NCBI GenBank assembly: GCA_016870215.1
Contig: VGCD01000003.1
Span: 62,001-126,000, forward strand
Length of the DNA stretch: 64,000 bases
Direction of reading: 5' to 3'
From: Actinomycetota bacterium
GTDB lineage: Bacteria > Actinomycetota > Acidimicrobiia > Acidimicrobiales > Ilumatobacteraceae
Of the stretch, positions 47,745 through 55,925 are shown one piece after another. Each line of letters starts with the position of its first letter. Position 1 is the first letter of the stretch. The notes beneath the pieces were generated by a model. That model worked only from the letters and a program-made list of their open reading frames with translations. It did not search any database and was not told the origin of the DNA. The translations under genes and the position numbers were made by a program.

Positions 47745-48383
47745 TCACGAGTCAAGTCCGCCAAAACGCCGGTTTCGGCGGGTGAAGTCATCAACGGCCA
47801 ATTCCAAATCTGCAGCTGACACGTTCGTCCAACCAAGGTCAAGAAAGACCAGTTCGCTGTATGCCAATTCCCACACCAGTGACGTCGGCAATCGTGTGGG
47901 GGGACCGAGGATGACCACCAAATCTGGCTCGCGTGGACTTGGCGCCAACACGGCAGTCGCAATAGCTGCGTCATTGAGAGGTTCACCACTGTCTTTGGTT
48001 CTCAGGGCATTCAACACTCGCGCAAATCGGTTGTGACCATCAGGGTCTGGCTCAATGCAAATACTGAGCCCATCGTCAGCTTCAAGGACCCACCGCGGAT
48101 GTTGACCGTCACCGATGTTCTTTATCTTTCCCAATGATGACAGCGACTCATCCATGTTCCGTGTCTCACTCAAAGACAGCGACTCCCCACCAAAGGGATA
48201 CAACGTGAGCCATCGCGTACCGGCGCGAGCCACCCCAGCTGCGAGCGCATCCACTCGATCTCTCCACTGAACCGCATCAAACGCAAGCCACTCGTGCGGC
48301 GTGCCACCAGCAACGACAACATGACCCAGTTCAGCGTCGTCACGGTCGTCGAGCGAGGGACGACTCGTCGGTTTCGGCGACAT
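47745..48383 (-). CDS. Cis-prenyltransferase-like protein lacking catalytic residues (NgBR/Nus1-like partner candidate)
   Basis: A 212-residue UppS-fold protein. The C terminus is clearly UppS-like: WELAYSELVF keeps the Glu (E177) of the AYAE motif and TRRNRRFGGL keeps the R-x-G motif (R206-G208). The TRWLTLYPFGGES segment (56-68) matches the strand before ENW. The catalytic DGNGRW is replaced: HVVVAGGTPHEW aligns by eye with Gly27 at the essential Asp and only W32 kept. In the substrate motif RTSGExRxS the first Arg is Ile158 and the Ser is Pro166; Arg164 remains. It cannot be a normal enzyme. The neighbouring UppS lacks exactly the kept parts, so a heteromer is likely. It starts the recO-glyS run and is divergent from uppS. 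Confidence 0.8.
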   Translation of the reverse strand: MSPKPTSRPSLDDRDDAELGHVVVAGGTPHEWLAFDAVQWRDRVDALAAGVARAGTRWLTLYPFGGESLSLSETRNMDESLSSLGKIKNIGDGQHPRWVLEADDGLSICIEPDPDGHNRFARVLNALRTKDSGEPLNDAAIATAVLAPSPREPDLVVILGPPTRLPTSLVWELAYSELVFLDLGWTNVSAADLELAVDDFTRRNRRFGGLDS

Positions 48384-48408
48384 AGGTGGATTCTCTCACC
48401 AGATACCA

Positions 48409-48422
48409 GTCACTAGGGTGAC
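48409..48422. promoter_or_regulatory. Palindrome GTCAC-TAGG-GTGAC in the 45-base divergent region
   Basis: 5-bp inverted arms with a 4-base centre. It contains TAGGGT (48414-48419), which ends 9 nt before the uppS GTG and may be either its -10 box or, as AGGG, its ribosome site. It may be an operator for both genes; this is untested inference. Confidence 0.35.
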
Positions 48423-48428
48423 ATCGCC

Positions 48429-49136
48429 GTGACAGATGCACTTTCGACCACTACTAAGGGCCACACGAGCCAACCACCGGTGCACATTGCTTGCATCATG
48501 GATGGCAACGGACGTTGGGCGAAGCGTCGTGGCTTGCCGCGCACCGCTGGACATACGGCAGGCGAGGAAGCCCTTGCCGCCGTCGTCAGAGCTGCGGCAC
48601 AGCGAAATATCGGTTGGCTGACAGTCTTTGGTTTCTCTACTGAGAACTGGGTACGACCTCGTGCCGAGGTTCGTCACATCCTTGGGCTCCATCGCAAACT
48701 TTTCGGTCGCATCGACGAAATGAACCAGAACAATGCACGCATCAACTGGATCGGGCGACCATTCGACGAGCCAGGTGCACGTACTCCGGTGTACGTGCAA
48801 CGAGCAATCCGTAAGGCCATGGCCGACACCGAACACAACACCGGGCTCGTCGTGACGGTTGCATTCGACTATGGCAGTCGAGCAGAACTTGTACGAGCTG
48901 CTCGTGCATGCAAGGACACTGACTCACCCATCGACGCAGAAACCATCGACCACAAGATGTATGCACCTGACCTTCCGCCCGTCGATGTGCTAGTGCGCAC
49001 TTCCGGAGAAACGCGAATCTCAAATTTTCTTCTCTGGCAAATTAACGGGGCGGCAGTGTATTTCACGGAAAAGACATGGCCCGACTTTGACTCCGACGAA
49101 CTTGACCGAGCTCTGAAACTTGTCCGCAGCAACTGA
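48429..49136 (+). CDS. uppS: Undecaprenyl diphosphate synthase family protein, catalytic-type subunit lacking the RxG motif
   Basis: A 235-residue cis-prenyltransferase. The N-terminal catalytic part is intact: D25 in CIMDGNGRWA, H42, FSTENW (69-74), FDYGSR (147-151) and RTSGETRISNF (190-200). The family adds isopentenyl units to farnesyl diphosphate to make the C55 lipid carrier for the cell wall. Two conserved C-terminal elements are missing: AYAE reads NGAA, putting Ala209 at the Mg-binding Glu, and the chain ends at LVRSN before the RRFGG motif. Both are kept in the divergent homologue 45 bases away. GTG 48429 is the only sensible start. The helicase gene begins inside its last codons. 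Confidence 0.92.
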   Translation: MTDALSTTTKGHTSQPPVHIACIMDGNGRWAKRRGLPRTAGHTAGEEALAAVVRAAAQRNIGWLTVFGFSTENWVRPRAEVRHILGLHRKLFGRIDEMNQNNARINWIGRPFDEPGARTPVYVQRAIRKAMADTEHNTGLVVTVAFDYGSRAELVRAARACKDTDSPIDAETIDHKMYAPDLPPVDVLVRTSGETRISNFLLWQINGAAVYFTEKTWPDFDSDELDRALKLVRSN

Positions 49137-50997
49137 GGCAATCGCGGCACTGCGTCGCATCACTTCTCGCCTACCTTCCGCCGAAGAGCGGCAGGGGCAA
49201 GTCGACATGGTGGCAGAGGTGGCACAGGCACTTGACAAAGGTCGTCATGTGGTTGTGCAAGCAGGCACCGGTACCGGTAAGTCGCTTGGATACATCGTTC
49301 CGGTTGTCCTCAACGGCAAACGCACCGTCATTGCCACCGCAACCAAGGCTCTGCAAGATCAGTTGAACGCCAAGGACCTTCCCCTCGTGGCGGAAGAATT
49401 TCCTGGGGCATTCACATGGACCGTCCTGAAAGGTCGCAGCAACTACGTGTGTCTGCAACGACTCGATGAACAACTGAACCCGGACTCACACCTTGACTTC
49501 GACGACAACGAGCAAACAAAGAAAACCGCGCTCAAAGTAAAGGCATGGCTTCCGTCAAGCGACACGGGCGACATCGAAGAATTTCCAGGACGCCTCACCG
49601 ACGAGACACGACGTCAGTTCACCGTCTCTAGTGAAGAGTGCCCAGGCGCTCGACGCTGTCCGCGTGGCAACGAGTGCCTAGCTGAAGCGGCACGACACCG
49701 AGCTGCAGCTTCAGACATCATCGTCGTGAATCTGCACCTCTATGGCCTCGACATCGCCAGCGATGGTGCAGTGTTGCCGGAACACGAAGTTGTCGTGTTC
49801 GACGAGGTTCATCAGCTTGAGTCGGTGATGAGCGATGCAGTCGGCACAGCCATTGGACCAGGTCGTCTTAAGGCGCTCGTATCAGTAGTCCGAGCCGTGT
49901 TGGTCGACAGTTCAGCTTGCGACTCGCTCGCAGGCCGAGCTGCAGTTCTTCGAACAACTTTGGTGCCACACCTCGCAACCCGTTTTCAATCCGGTCTTCC
50001 GGCAAACATTGGCAAGGCATTGGGTGACGTGCGCGGTGATGCCTCTTCAATTCTCGGAGAATTGCGTGCTGTTGACAGCACCAACGACGCACTCAAGCAA
50101 AAAGTGTTGCGCGCTCAGACACAGGTGTCGAGGCTCATCGAAAGTGTCGATATATGCCTTGCGGCGAACGACAATCAAGTTTTGTTTGTCGAGGGCACCG
50201 AGGAGCGGCCGCTGTTGCGGGTGAGTCCACTACACGTCGGCGACTTCATGAATGCCGGTGTGTGGCATAAACGCACTGCCGTGCTTACTTCGGCGACTGT
50301 GCCCCTCAGCCTTCCACAGCGAGTCGGACTACCAGACGAGGGCACGGAATCACTGTCGGTTGACAGCCCGTTCGACTATCATTCAATGTCGAAGTTGTAT
50401 TGCTCACCGGAATTTCCCGACCGAAACTCCCCACAGTTCGATGAGTTCGTACATGACGAACTGGAAGCTCTCATCAATGCGGCCGGAGGCCGAACTCTCG
50501 CGCTGTTCACCAGCAACCGGGCACTTCGTCTGGCGGTTACAGCGCTACGTGAGCGCGTGAGCTTTCCCATTGTGACGCCACTCGAGACACCACGTCAGCG
50601 ACTGATCGAAGAGTTCTTGTCCGATGAAGCCACGTGCATCTTTGCGTCGCAGTCGTTTTTTCAAGGTGTCGACCTTCCAGGTCGCACGTTGTCCCTCGTC
50701 GTGCTGGACAAACTTCCCTTCCCACGTCCAGATGATCCGTTGCTGGAAGCACGACGCGATGCCGTCGGGAGACGAGCTTCATTCAACATCATCGATCTTC
50801 CGATGGCAGCCACTTCACTTGCGCAAGCCGTTGGCCGCCTCATCAGAACCAACGAAGACCGTGGCGTCGTGGCCGTTCTTGACAATCGACTTGCGAATGC
50901 CGGGTACCGTCGCACGCTCATAGACGTACTGCCGCCAATGGCGCGCACTCGGCATCGAGATGAAGTGGAAGCTTTTCTACGCGACATCACGACATAA
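49120..50997 (+). CDS. DinG/XPD-like superfamily 2 ATP-dependent helicase
   Basis: A 625-residue helicase. Walker A AGTGTGKS is at 48-55, the Fe-S cluster cysteines are C111 and C174, C180, C186, the DEVH box lies in VVFDEVHQL, and motif VI QAVGRLIRT is near the C terminus. It unwinds DNA with 5'-3' polarity in this family. No N-terminal exonuclease domain is present, unlike the Firmicutes DinG. The TTG start overlaps uppS by 17 bases; the next ATG (49207) would cut the Q-motif, so TTG is preferred. It is convergent with era. Confidence 0.9.
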   Translation: MSAATEAIAALRRITSRLPSAEERQGQVDMVAEVAQALDKGRHVVVQAGTGTGKSLGYIVPVVLNGKRTVIATATKALQDQLNAKDLPLVAEEFPGAFTWTVLKGRSNYVCLQRLDEQLNPDSHLDFDDNEQTKKTALKVKAWLPSSDTGDIEEFPGRLTDETRRQFTVSSEECPGARRCPRGNECLAEAARHRAAASDIIVVNLHLYGLDIASDGAVLPEHEVVVFDEVHQLESVMSDAVGTAIGPGRLKALVSVVRAVLVDSSACDSLAGRAAVLRTTLVPHLATRFQSGLPANIGKALGDVRGDASSILGELRAVDSTNDALKQKVLRAQTQVSRLIESVDICLAANDNQVLFVEGTEERPLLRVSPLHVGDFMNAGVWHKRTAVLTSATVPLSLPQRVGLPDEGTESLSVDSPFDYHSMSKLYCSPEFPDRNSPQFDEFVHDELEALINAAGGRTLALFTSNRALRLAVTALRERVSFPIVTPLETPRQRLIEEFLSDEATCIFASQSFFQGVDLPGRTLSLVVLDKLPFPRPDDPLLEARRDAVGRRASFNIIDLPMAATSLAQAVGRLIRTNEDRGVVAVLDNRLANAGYRRTLIDVLPPMARTRHRDEVEAFLRDITT

Positions 50998-51029
50998 CTG
51001 CGACTACGCAAGGTCGAGCCGACAGACAA

Positions 51030-51044
51030 CAGGCCGCCAGCCTG
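51030..51044. terminator. Hairpin between the convergent helicase and era genes
   Basis: CAGGC-CGCCA-GCCTG, a 5-bp stem and 5-base loop in the 53-base gap. It has only weak pyrimidine tails on either side; a possible bidirectional terminator. Confidence 0.35.
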
Positions 51045-51050
51045 CTGCTT

Positions 51051-51890
51051 CTAGTAGCCGAGGCGCTCGATTTTGTCTGGACGTCTTTGCCAGTCTTTTT
51101 CGACGGCGACATGCAATTCAAGAAATGCTCCAGCCGGCATTTGTGCGCGAACGGCCTGACCCACTTCCTTGAGCATCGCTCCACCTTTGCCGATGACCAT
51201 TCCCTTTTGGCTGTCACGTTCGACAACAATCTCACAACGAACCCGAGGCCACTCCCACTCTGTGACACGGGTGGAGATGGAATACGGCAACTCGTCAGCG
51301 AACCGCTCTATCAACTGTTCGCGCACCAGTTCTGCCACCCACAGACCTTGCTCGGTGTCTGAAGCCATGTCAGGGGGAAAGTATTCCGGACCCTCGGGCA
51401 TGGCTGCGCGAAGTGCTGCGACGAGCGCATCGACCCCTTCTCCGGTGCGAGCCGACAAAGGAAAGTACTCACGAGCGTTCAGCACTGAGGTTGCAGCCAA
51501 CTGCTCAAGCGTCTTTTGGCGCGACACCGCGTCGACTTTGTTGATGATGACAAAGGTGCGATCCATGTGAAGCCGGTCTGCGACGAATTGATCTCCGCGA
51601 CCAAACGGTTTGCTTGCGTCAATCACGAGGCACGTGATGTCGACATCGTCGATCGACTCAAGCGCTGTGGCATTCACTCGCTCACCGAGCGCAGTCACCG
51701 CCTTGTGCACCCCAGGGGTGTCGACAAAGACAATTTGCGAGTCAGCACCGTGAAGCACCCCTCGAACGCGGTGCCGCGTGGTTTGAGCTTTGTTCGACAC
51801 AATGCTCACTTTTGACCCGCATATGGCGTTCACGAGGCTTGACTTGCCGACATTTGGTCGACCTACAAGAGCCACGAAACCACTGCGCAC
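51051..51890 (-). CDS. era: GTPase Era
   Basis: A 279-residue ribosome-assembly GTPase. G1 GRPNVGKSS is at 10-18, the G2 region TTRHRVRG follows, G3 DTPGVH, G4 NKVD, and the C-terminal KH RNA-binding domain has VIGKGGAMLKEVG (about 235-247). It binds 16S rRNA near the 3' end. The GTG start has a TAGCCT box 6 nt upstream, so the mRNA is probably leaderless. Confidence 0.97.
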   Translation of the reverse strand: MRSGFVALVGRPNVGKSSLVNAICGSKVSIVSNKAQTTRHRVRGVLHGADSQIVFVDTPGVHKAVTALGERVNATALESIDDVDITCLVIDASKPFGRGDQFVADRLHMDRTFVIINKVDAVSRQKTLEQLAATSVLNAREYFPLSARTGEGVDALVAALRAAMPEGPEYFPPDMASDTEQGLWVAELVREQLIERFADELPYSISTRVTEWEWPRVRCEIVVERDSQKGMVIGKGGAMLKEVGQAVRAQMPAGAFLELHVAVEKDWQRRPDKIERLGY

Positions 51891-51896
51891 GATGTC

Positions 51897-51902
51897 AGGC
51901 TA
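51897..51902 (-). promoter_or_regulatory. -10 box TAGCCT of era (leaderless)
   Basis: TAGCCT ends 6 nt before the GTG start of era; the identical hexamer precedes uvrA and ubiE. Confidence 0.55.
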
Positions 51903-51946
51903 CCGATGTGCCCACTCAACTCTTGATGACCTGCAACACTTGACAC

Positions 51947-52408
51947 ATGGCGTCTTCTCAGTTCGGATTGGATCCGCGCAAGTGGTTCGAGCGTTCGCTT
52001 CCTCAGACACTCCAGATCGCACTTTGGCTTCTGTACATCAACGGCGCTTTCGCGCTTATCGAATATCTGGACGGCACTGACGACCTCGGCTATCTCCGCG
52101 GACGTTCTGCGCTCGGCGCCGTGGCAGGACTCATCGTCTGCGTCTTGTTCATTGGTTCTGGTTTTCTCATCGCCAACGAAAAGAGACTGGGCTACAAGGC
52201 AGCCATTGCTGCTGCGTTCTCCCCCTTCGTCATGCGAGTCTGGGCTTACTCGGACTTCGAAAGACAGATGGGTGTGAGTGTCTCACTGTGGGACAAGCTC
52301 ACGGGCAATACCCTCATCGGATTCGCGTTTGATGTCGCCCTCTGTGCCCTCATCCTTCATCCCATGAGCCGGAATCACCAGCGTGTGTGGTTTCGAAAGA
52401 TGAGTTGA
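51947..52408 (+). CDS. Integral membrane protein of unknown function
   Basis: A 153-residue protein with about four membrane helices (roughly 24-41, 56-76, 82-98 and 123-140), an Arg-Lys-rich N terminus and a basic C-terminal tail. No family is recognised. An AACACT hexamer 6 nt before the ATG could act as a -10 box. The gene lies between era (divergent) and a MaoC-type gene 26 bases downstream. Confidence 0.7.
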   Translation: MASSQFGLDPRKWFERSLPQTLQIALWLLYINGAFALIEYLDGTDDLGYLRGRSALGAVAGLIVCVLFIGSGFLIANEKRLGYKAAIAAAFSPFVMRVWAYSDFERQMGVSVSLWDKLTGNTLIGFAFDVALCALILHPMSRNHQRVWFRKMS

Positions 52409-52434
52409 ACACCTCGCCGTGCAACAATTAAGAC

Positions 52435-52890
52435 ATGGCTAGAGACATTCAAGGGGTCGAAGGACTGAAGGCGCTTGTTGGCGAACATCTCGGTTACTCG
52501 GACTACATCACCATCGAACAAGAACGCGTGAATCTGTTTGCTGACGCAACCGGCGATCATCAGTGGATTCACATCGACGTTGAGCGTGCCAAGTCAGGCC
52601 CCTTCGGCGGACCCATTGCGCACGGCTATCTCACGCTCTCGCTCGGGCCGGTGTTGTTGCCGCAGATCTTTTCAATCAAGGGCTTTTCCATGGCAGTGAA
52701 TTACGGCTGCAACAAGGTTCGCTTTCCTTCGCCCGTGCCGGTTGGTTCCAAGTTGCGAGCTGGGGTCAAACTGGCCAATGTCGAGGACATCGCCGGTGGC
52801 GTACAAGTGACCATCGAGACGACCTTCGAAGTTGAAGGGGCGTCGAAGCCCTCGTGCGTGGCGGAAAACATGTTCCGCTATTACGTGTGA
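52435..52890 (+). CDS. MaoC-like enoyl-CoA hydratase/dehydratase
   Basis: A 151-residue hot-dog protein with the hydratase 2 motif: FADATGDHQWIHID...GPFGGPIAHGYLTLS, in which D54 and H59-type residues of the A(x)GD(x)NP(x)H pattern are kept in variant form (ATGDHQWIH). It hydrates 2-enoyl-CoA, probably in fatty acid or sterol breakdown, in keeping with the acyl-CoA dehydrogenase nearby. Convergent with the LLM oxidoreductase, 12 bases between stops. Confidence 0.88.
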   Translation: MARDIQGVEGLKALVGEHLGYSDYITIEQERVNLFADATGDHQWIHIDVERAKSGPFGGPIAHGYLTLSLGPVLLPQIFSIKGFSMAVNYGCNKVRFPSPVPVGSKLRAGVKLANVEDIAGGVQVTIETTFEVEGASKPSCVAENMFRYYV

Positions 52891-52902
52891 CCATCGAGCC
52901 AC

Positions 52903-53880
52903 TTATCTGAAGTTCGGCATCACCTTGGTGGCGAACAACTCGATGGTCTCGGTTGACGGGTAGTCCGGGCACCAAGGAATGAAGCCGGAGCAACCGGCTT
53001 CCAAGAAGCGACTGATCTTTTCACTCACTTGGTCCGGCGTGCCCACGAACGCCTTTTCGCGCCACACGTCGAGTGGCTCTCCCGACATCGAACGGGACCC
53101 GGCTGCCACGAGCTCAGCTTCGGTCTCGCGGATGAATACCTCACTCGAGATGGTCTTTCGAATTTCTGACTCGTCGCGGCCCACCGTCTTGCAGTGCGAT
53201 CTCAATATTTCGCGCTTTCGTATGAACTCATCAAGCGAAGAACCGAAGTTGGAAACATTGGCGTGTTCGGCCACGACTCGAAGTGTCAACTGTTCGCCAC
53301 CGCCGCCAATCCACACCGGCGGATGCGGTTGCTGCAGAGGTTTCGGATCACAATTGGCGCGCACCAGTTTGTAGTGCCTACCGTCGTACGTGGTCTCGAG
53401 CTGTGTCCACATTGACTTCACGATTTCAACTGTCTCACGCAGCATGCCGATACGAGCCGACGGTTTCGGATACTCGTATCCGTATCCGCGATACTCGTTC
53501 TCATACCAACCAGCTCCGATACCCCACTCCACGCGACCGCCAGAGATGACATCGAGAGTCGATGTGATCTTTGCCAAGAGCCCCGGGTTGCGATAACTGT
53601 TGCATCCGACCATCTGTCCAAGCCTGATTCGGCTTGTTCGCTGACTGATCGCGGCCAAAGTTGTCCAACATTCGAACACGGCTTCATGTGCGGGTACCGG
53701 AACGTTGTGAAAATGGTCGTACACCCACAGCGAGTCGAAGCCAAGCTCTTCAGCCTTCACCGCAACCTCAACAGCAGCATTCCACTTGTTCTCTGCCCCA
53801 TCAATTGAGGCCAACTCCATCTTCCAGCCTTGCGGCATGAAGACCCCAAAAAGGGGTGCGTGATCAGATTGGTAAGTCAC
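52903..53880 (-). CDS. LLM-class F420-dependent oxidoreductase (putative)
   Basis: A 325-residue luciferase-like TIM barrel. LWVYDHFHNVPVP and RIRLGQMVGCNSYRNPGLLAK (split) are typical of actinobacterial F420-type LLM proteins, as are GGRVEWGIGAGWYENEY and PVWIGGGGEQ. The substrate is unknown; FMN use cannot be excluded. GTG 53880 overlaps the acyl-CoA dehydrogenase stop by 17 bases; the open frame runs further upstream but there it is antisense-like and lacks family similarity. The two genes are probably an operon. Confidence 0.87.
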   Translation of the reverse strand: MTYQSDHAPLFGVFMPQGWKMELASIDGAENKWNAAVEVAVKAEELGFDSLWVYDHFHNVPVPAHEAVFECWTTLAAISQRTSRIRLGQMVGCNSYRNPGLLAKITSTLDVISGGRVEWGIGAGWYENEYRGYGYEYPKPSARIGMLRETVEIVKSMWTQLETTYDGRHYKLVRANCDPKPLQQPHPPVWIGGGGEQLTLRVVAEHANVSNFGSSLDEFIRKREILRSHCKTVGRDESEIRKTISSEVFIRETEAELVAAGSRSMSGEPLDVWREKAFVGTPDQVSEKISRFLEAGCSGFIPWCPDYPSTETIELFATKVMPNFR

Positions 53881-55102
53881 CGGTGGCCTTCTTCGTCGAT
53901 CCAGTGTCGGTGAACGCCTTGATGGTGTTCTCTGCAATCCGCATCTGGTGAATTTCGTCAGCGCCGTCAGCAAACCGCGCCCACCGTGCGTGCTGCAACA
54001 TTCCTGCAAGTGGCGTGTCGGTCGAGTACCCGAGAGCTCCGTGCACTTGAATTGCTCGATCGATAATTCGGTTCAGGCTGTTCGCGACAAAATGCTTCGC
54101 CATCGACACCTCTGTGCGGAAGTCATCACCGCGATCGATCTTGTAGGCGGCATGCAACACCATCAACTTGCACTGATAAAGCTCCATCGCGGAGTCAGCA
54201 ATCATCCACTGCACACCCTGCTTCTCTGCAAGCCACGACCCGTGTGAGTATCGAGTGAGCGACCTGTCGACCATCATGTTGAGCGCAGACTCTGCTTGTG
54301 CGATCCACCTCATACAGTGAGCAAGGCGTGCGGGTCCGAGTCGGTATTGACCGAGGCGATGTCCGTTACCGCGTCCACCAAGAATCTGCGAGTCGTGCAC
54401 GCGCAAGTCTGTGATCACAATCTCACTGTGACCCGTTGACCCATGCATGGTCTCTACTTCACGAACATCGTTCCAACCCTCGGCAGGCAGGTCGATGAGA
54501 AAAGCGGTGTTGGCACCGCGTGAGCCTGGTGGCACATCCATCTCAGTACGTGCAATGAGAATCGCGAACTTTGCACGACGAGCACCGGAGATGAACCACT
54601 TGTGACCGTTGATGATCCACTCGTCACCATCTTTGATGGCGTGTGTCTTGATAAGTGTCGGGTCTGACCCGGCAACTTCCGGTTCTGTCATGGCGAAGCA
54701 GGACGACACCACTCCATCACACAAAGGCTTGAGGTACTTCTCCTTCTGCTCTGGTGTGGCCCAATGGTGCAGTGTGTGCATGTTTCCCTCATCGGGAGCC
54801 TGACAATTGAACACCCACGGGCCGACTCGGGTTTTCGCGGCCTCTGCCTGCACCATCGCCAGAGCAACGTGACCAAGACCCATGCCGCCCCACTCTTTCG
54901 GCATGTGCGGCAGCCACAGTCCTTCACTGTGTGCAAGTTTGCGCAACCGGATGAGTTCGGTCACATAGGCCCGGCGAGAGTCGGCATCCATCTCCTCACG
55001 GTGGCCATATGGCTCCATCGCAGGAATGATGTGGTCATCGACAAAGTCACGCACCTTCGAACGAATCGCCTCATGCTCAGGCGCCAATGTGAAATCGATC
55101 AT
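53864..55102 (-). CDS. Acyl-CoA dehydrogenase
   Basis: A 412-residue flavoenzyme. CFAMTEPEVAGSDPTLIKT (signature 1-like, about 137-155) and GHKWFISGARRAKFAI are clear, with a C-terminal ARWARFADGADEIHQMRIA stretch that binds FAD and substrate. The form with FADGADEIH is common in long-chain or hydroxylated-substrate acyl-CoA dehydrogenases. ATG 55102 has GAGG upstream. It is divergent from ubiE by 85 bases and coupled to the LLM oxidoreductase. Confidence 0.93.
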   Translation of the reverse strand: MIDFTLAPEHEAIRSKVRDFVDDHIIPAMEPYGHREEMDADSRRAYVTELIRLRKLAHSEGLWLPHMPKEWGGMGLGHVALAMVQAEAAKTRVGPWVFNCQAPDEGNMHTLHHWATPEQKEKYLKPLCDGVVSSCFAMTEPEVAGSDPTLIKTHAIKDGDEWIINGHKWFISGARRAKFAILIARTEMDVPPGSRGANTAFLIDLPAEGWNDVREVETMHGSTGHSEIVITDLRVHDSQILGGRGNGHRLGQYRLGPARLAHCMRWIAQAESALNMMVDRSLTRYSHGSWLAEKQGVQWMIADSAMELYQCKLMVLHAAYKIDRGDDFRTEVSMAKHFVANSLNRIIDRAIQVHGALGYSTDTPLAGMLQHARWARFADGADEIHQMRIAENTIKAFTDTGSTKKATGDLPI

Positions 55103-55174
55103 GTCAGCCTCGAATCAGTGAATGCGTCTCGACAATCACGGAGCGCAGTTCGGCGCACCCGTGCTCTGGCACCG

Positions 55175-55180
55175 TAGCCT
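55175..55180 (+). promoter_or_regulatory. -10 box TAGCCT of the ubiE-menF pair (leaderless)
   Basis: TAGCCT ends 7 nt before GTG 55188 and settles the start of the menG/ubiE gene, for which an ATG at 55122 also exists. Confidence 0.55.
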
Positions 55181-55187
55181 TCCGAGG

Positions 55188-55925
55188 GTGAGGTTCGGCA
55201 GTCGTAACCAGAGTCGCGTAAGCGACGTTTCATGGGACACCGACACCCTGCCAGAGGGCGACACCAAGTCCGCCATGGTGCGCGCAATGTTCGACGCGAT
55301 TGCTCCGCGCTACGACATGGTCAATCGCATCATGACATTCAGGCTCGACGTTCGTTGGCGCAAGCGGGCCGTTCGCGAACTTCGACTTCCTCGTGGTAGC
55401 ACGGTGCTCGATTTGGCCTCAGGCACGGGTGACCTATGTGTCGATCTCGCGAAAGCAGGACACAAACCACTGTCGATGGATCTTTCTTTCGGCATGCTTT
55501 CTGCCGACCGCAGCGGCTCACCGCGAGCACAGTCAGACATTCTTCAACTGCCGGTCGCGAACGGCGCCGTCGACGGAGCGATGTGTGGCTTTGCACTTCG
55601 CAACCTGGTCGACCTTGATGTGTTTTTTCGGGAGCTGGCACGAGTCGTACGACCTGGTGGTCGTATCTCACTTCTCGATGTCGGAATTCCCCACCGGCGA
55701 GTTATTCGGTTCGGAAACGACATCTACTTCGGCAAGGTGGTGCCACGCATCGGAGCACTGCTCTCTGATGGCGCCGCGTATCGATATCTTCCACGAAGCG
55801 TGTCGTACTTGCCTCCTCGAGACAAGCTCGTGCAAATGCTTCGGGACGCAGGCTTTTCCGATGCCACTCACGAGCAACTATCGGGCGGAATCACTCAGAT
55901 GATGACTGGCACGAGGAACCCGTGA
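55188..55925 (+). CDS. menG: Demethylmenaquinone methyltransferase
   Basis: A 245-residue UbiE-family methyltransferase. AMFDAIAPRYDMVNRIMTF near the N terminus, motif I VLDLASGTGDL, FALRNLVDL and the late motif GGITQMMTGT match MenG/UbiE. It adds the methyl group in the last step of menaquinone synthesis. GTG 55188 lies 7 nt after TAGCCT. The region after motif I (MDLSFGMLSADRSGSPRAQSD) is slightly shorter than usual. The stop overlaps menF (GTGA). Confidence 0.92.
   Translation: MRFGSRNQSRVSDVSWDTDTLPEGDTKSAMVRAMFDAIAPRYDMVNRIMTFRLDVRWRKRAVRELRLPRGSTVLDLASGTGDLCVDLAKAGHKPLSMDLSFGMLSADRSGSPRAQSDILQLPVANGAVDGAMCGFALRNLVDLDVFFRELARVVRPGGRISLLDVGIPHRRVIRFGNDIYFGKVVPRIGALLSDGAAYRYLPRSVSYLPPRDKLVQMLRDAGFSDATHEQLSGGITQMMTGTRNP

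Noticed and set aside
48396-48836. A 146-codon minus-strand frame opposite uppS
   Set aside because: Lies over the most conserved part of uppS and would overlap the start of the real divergent gene.
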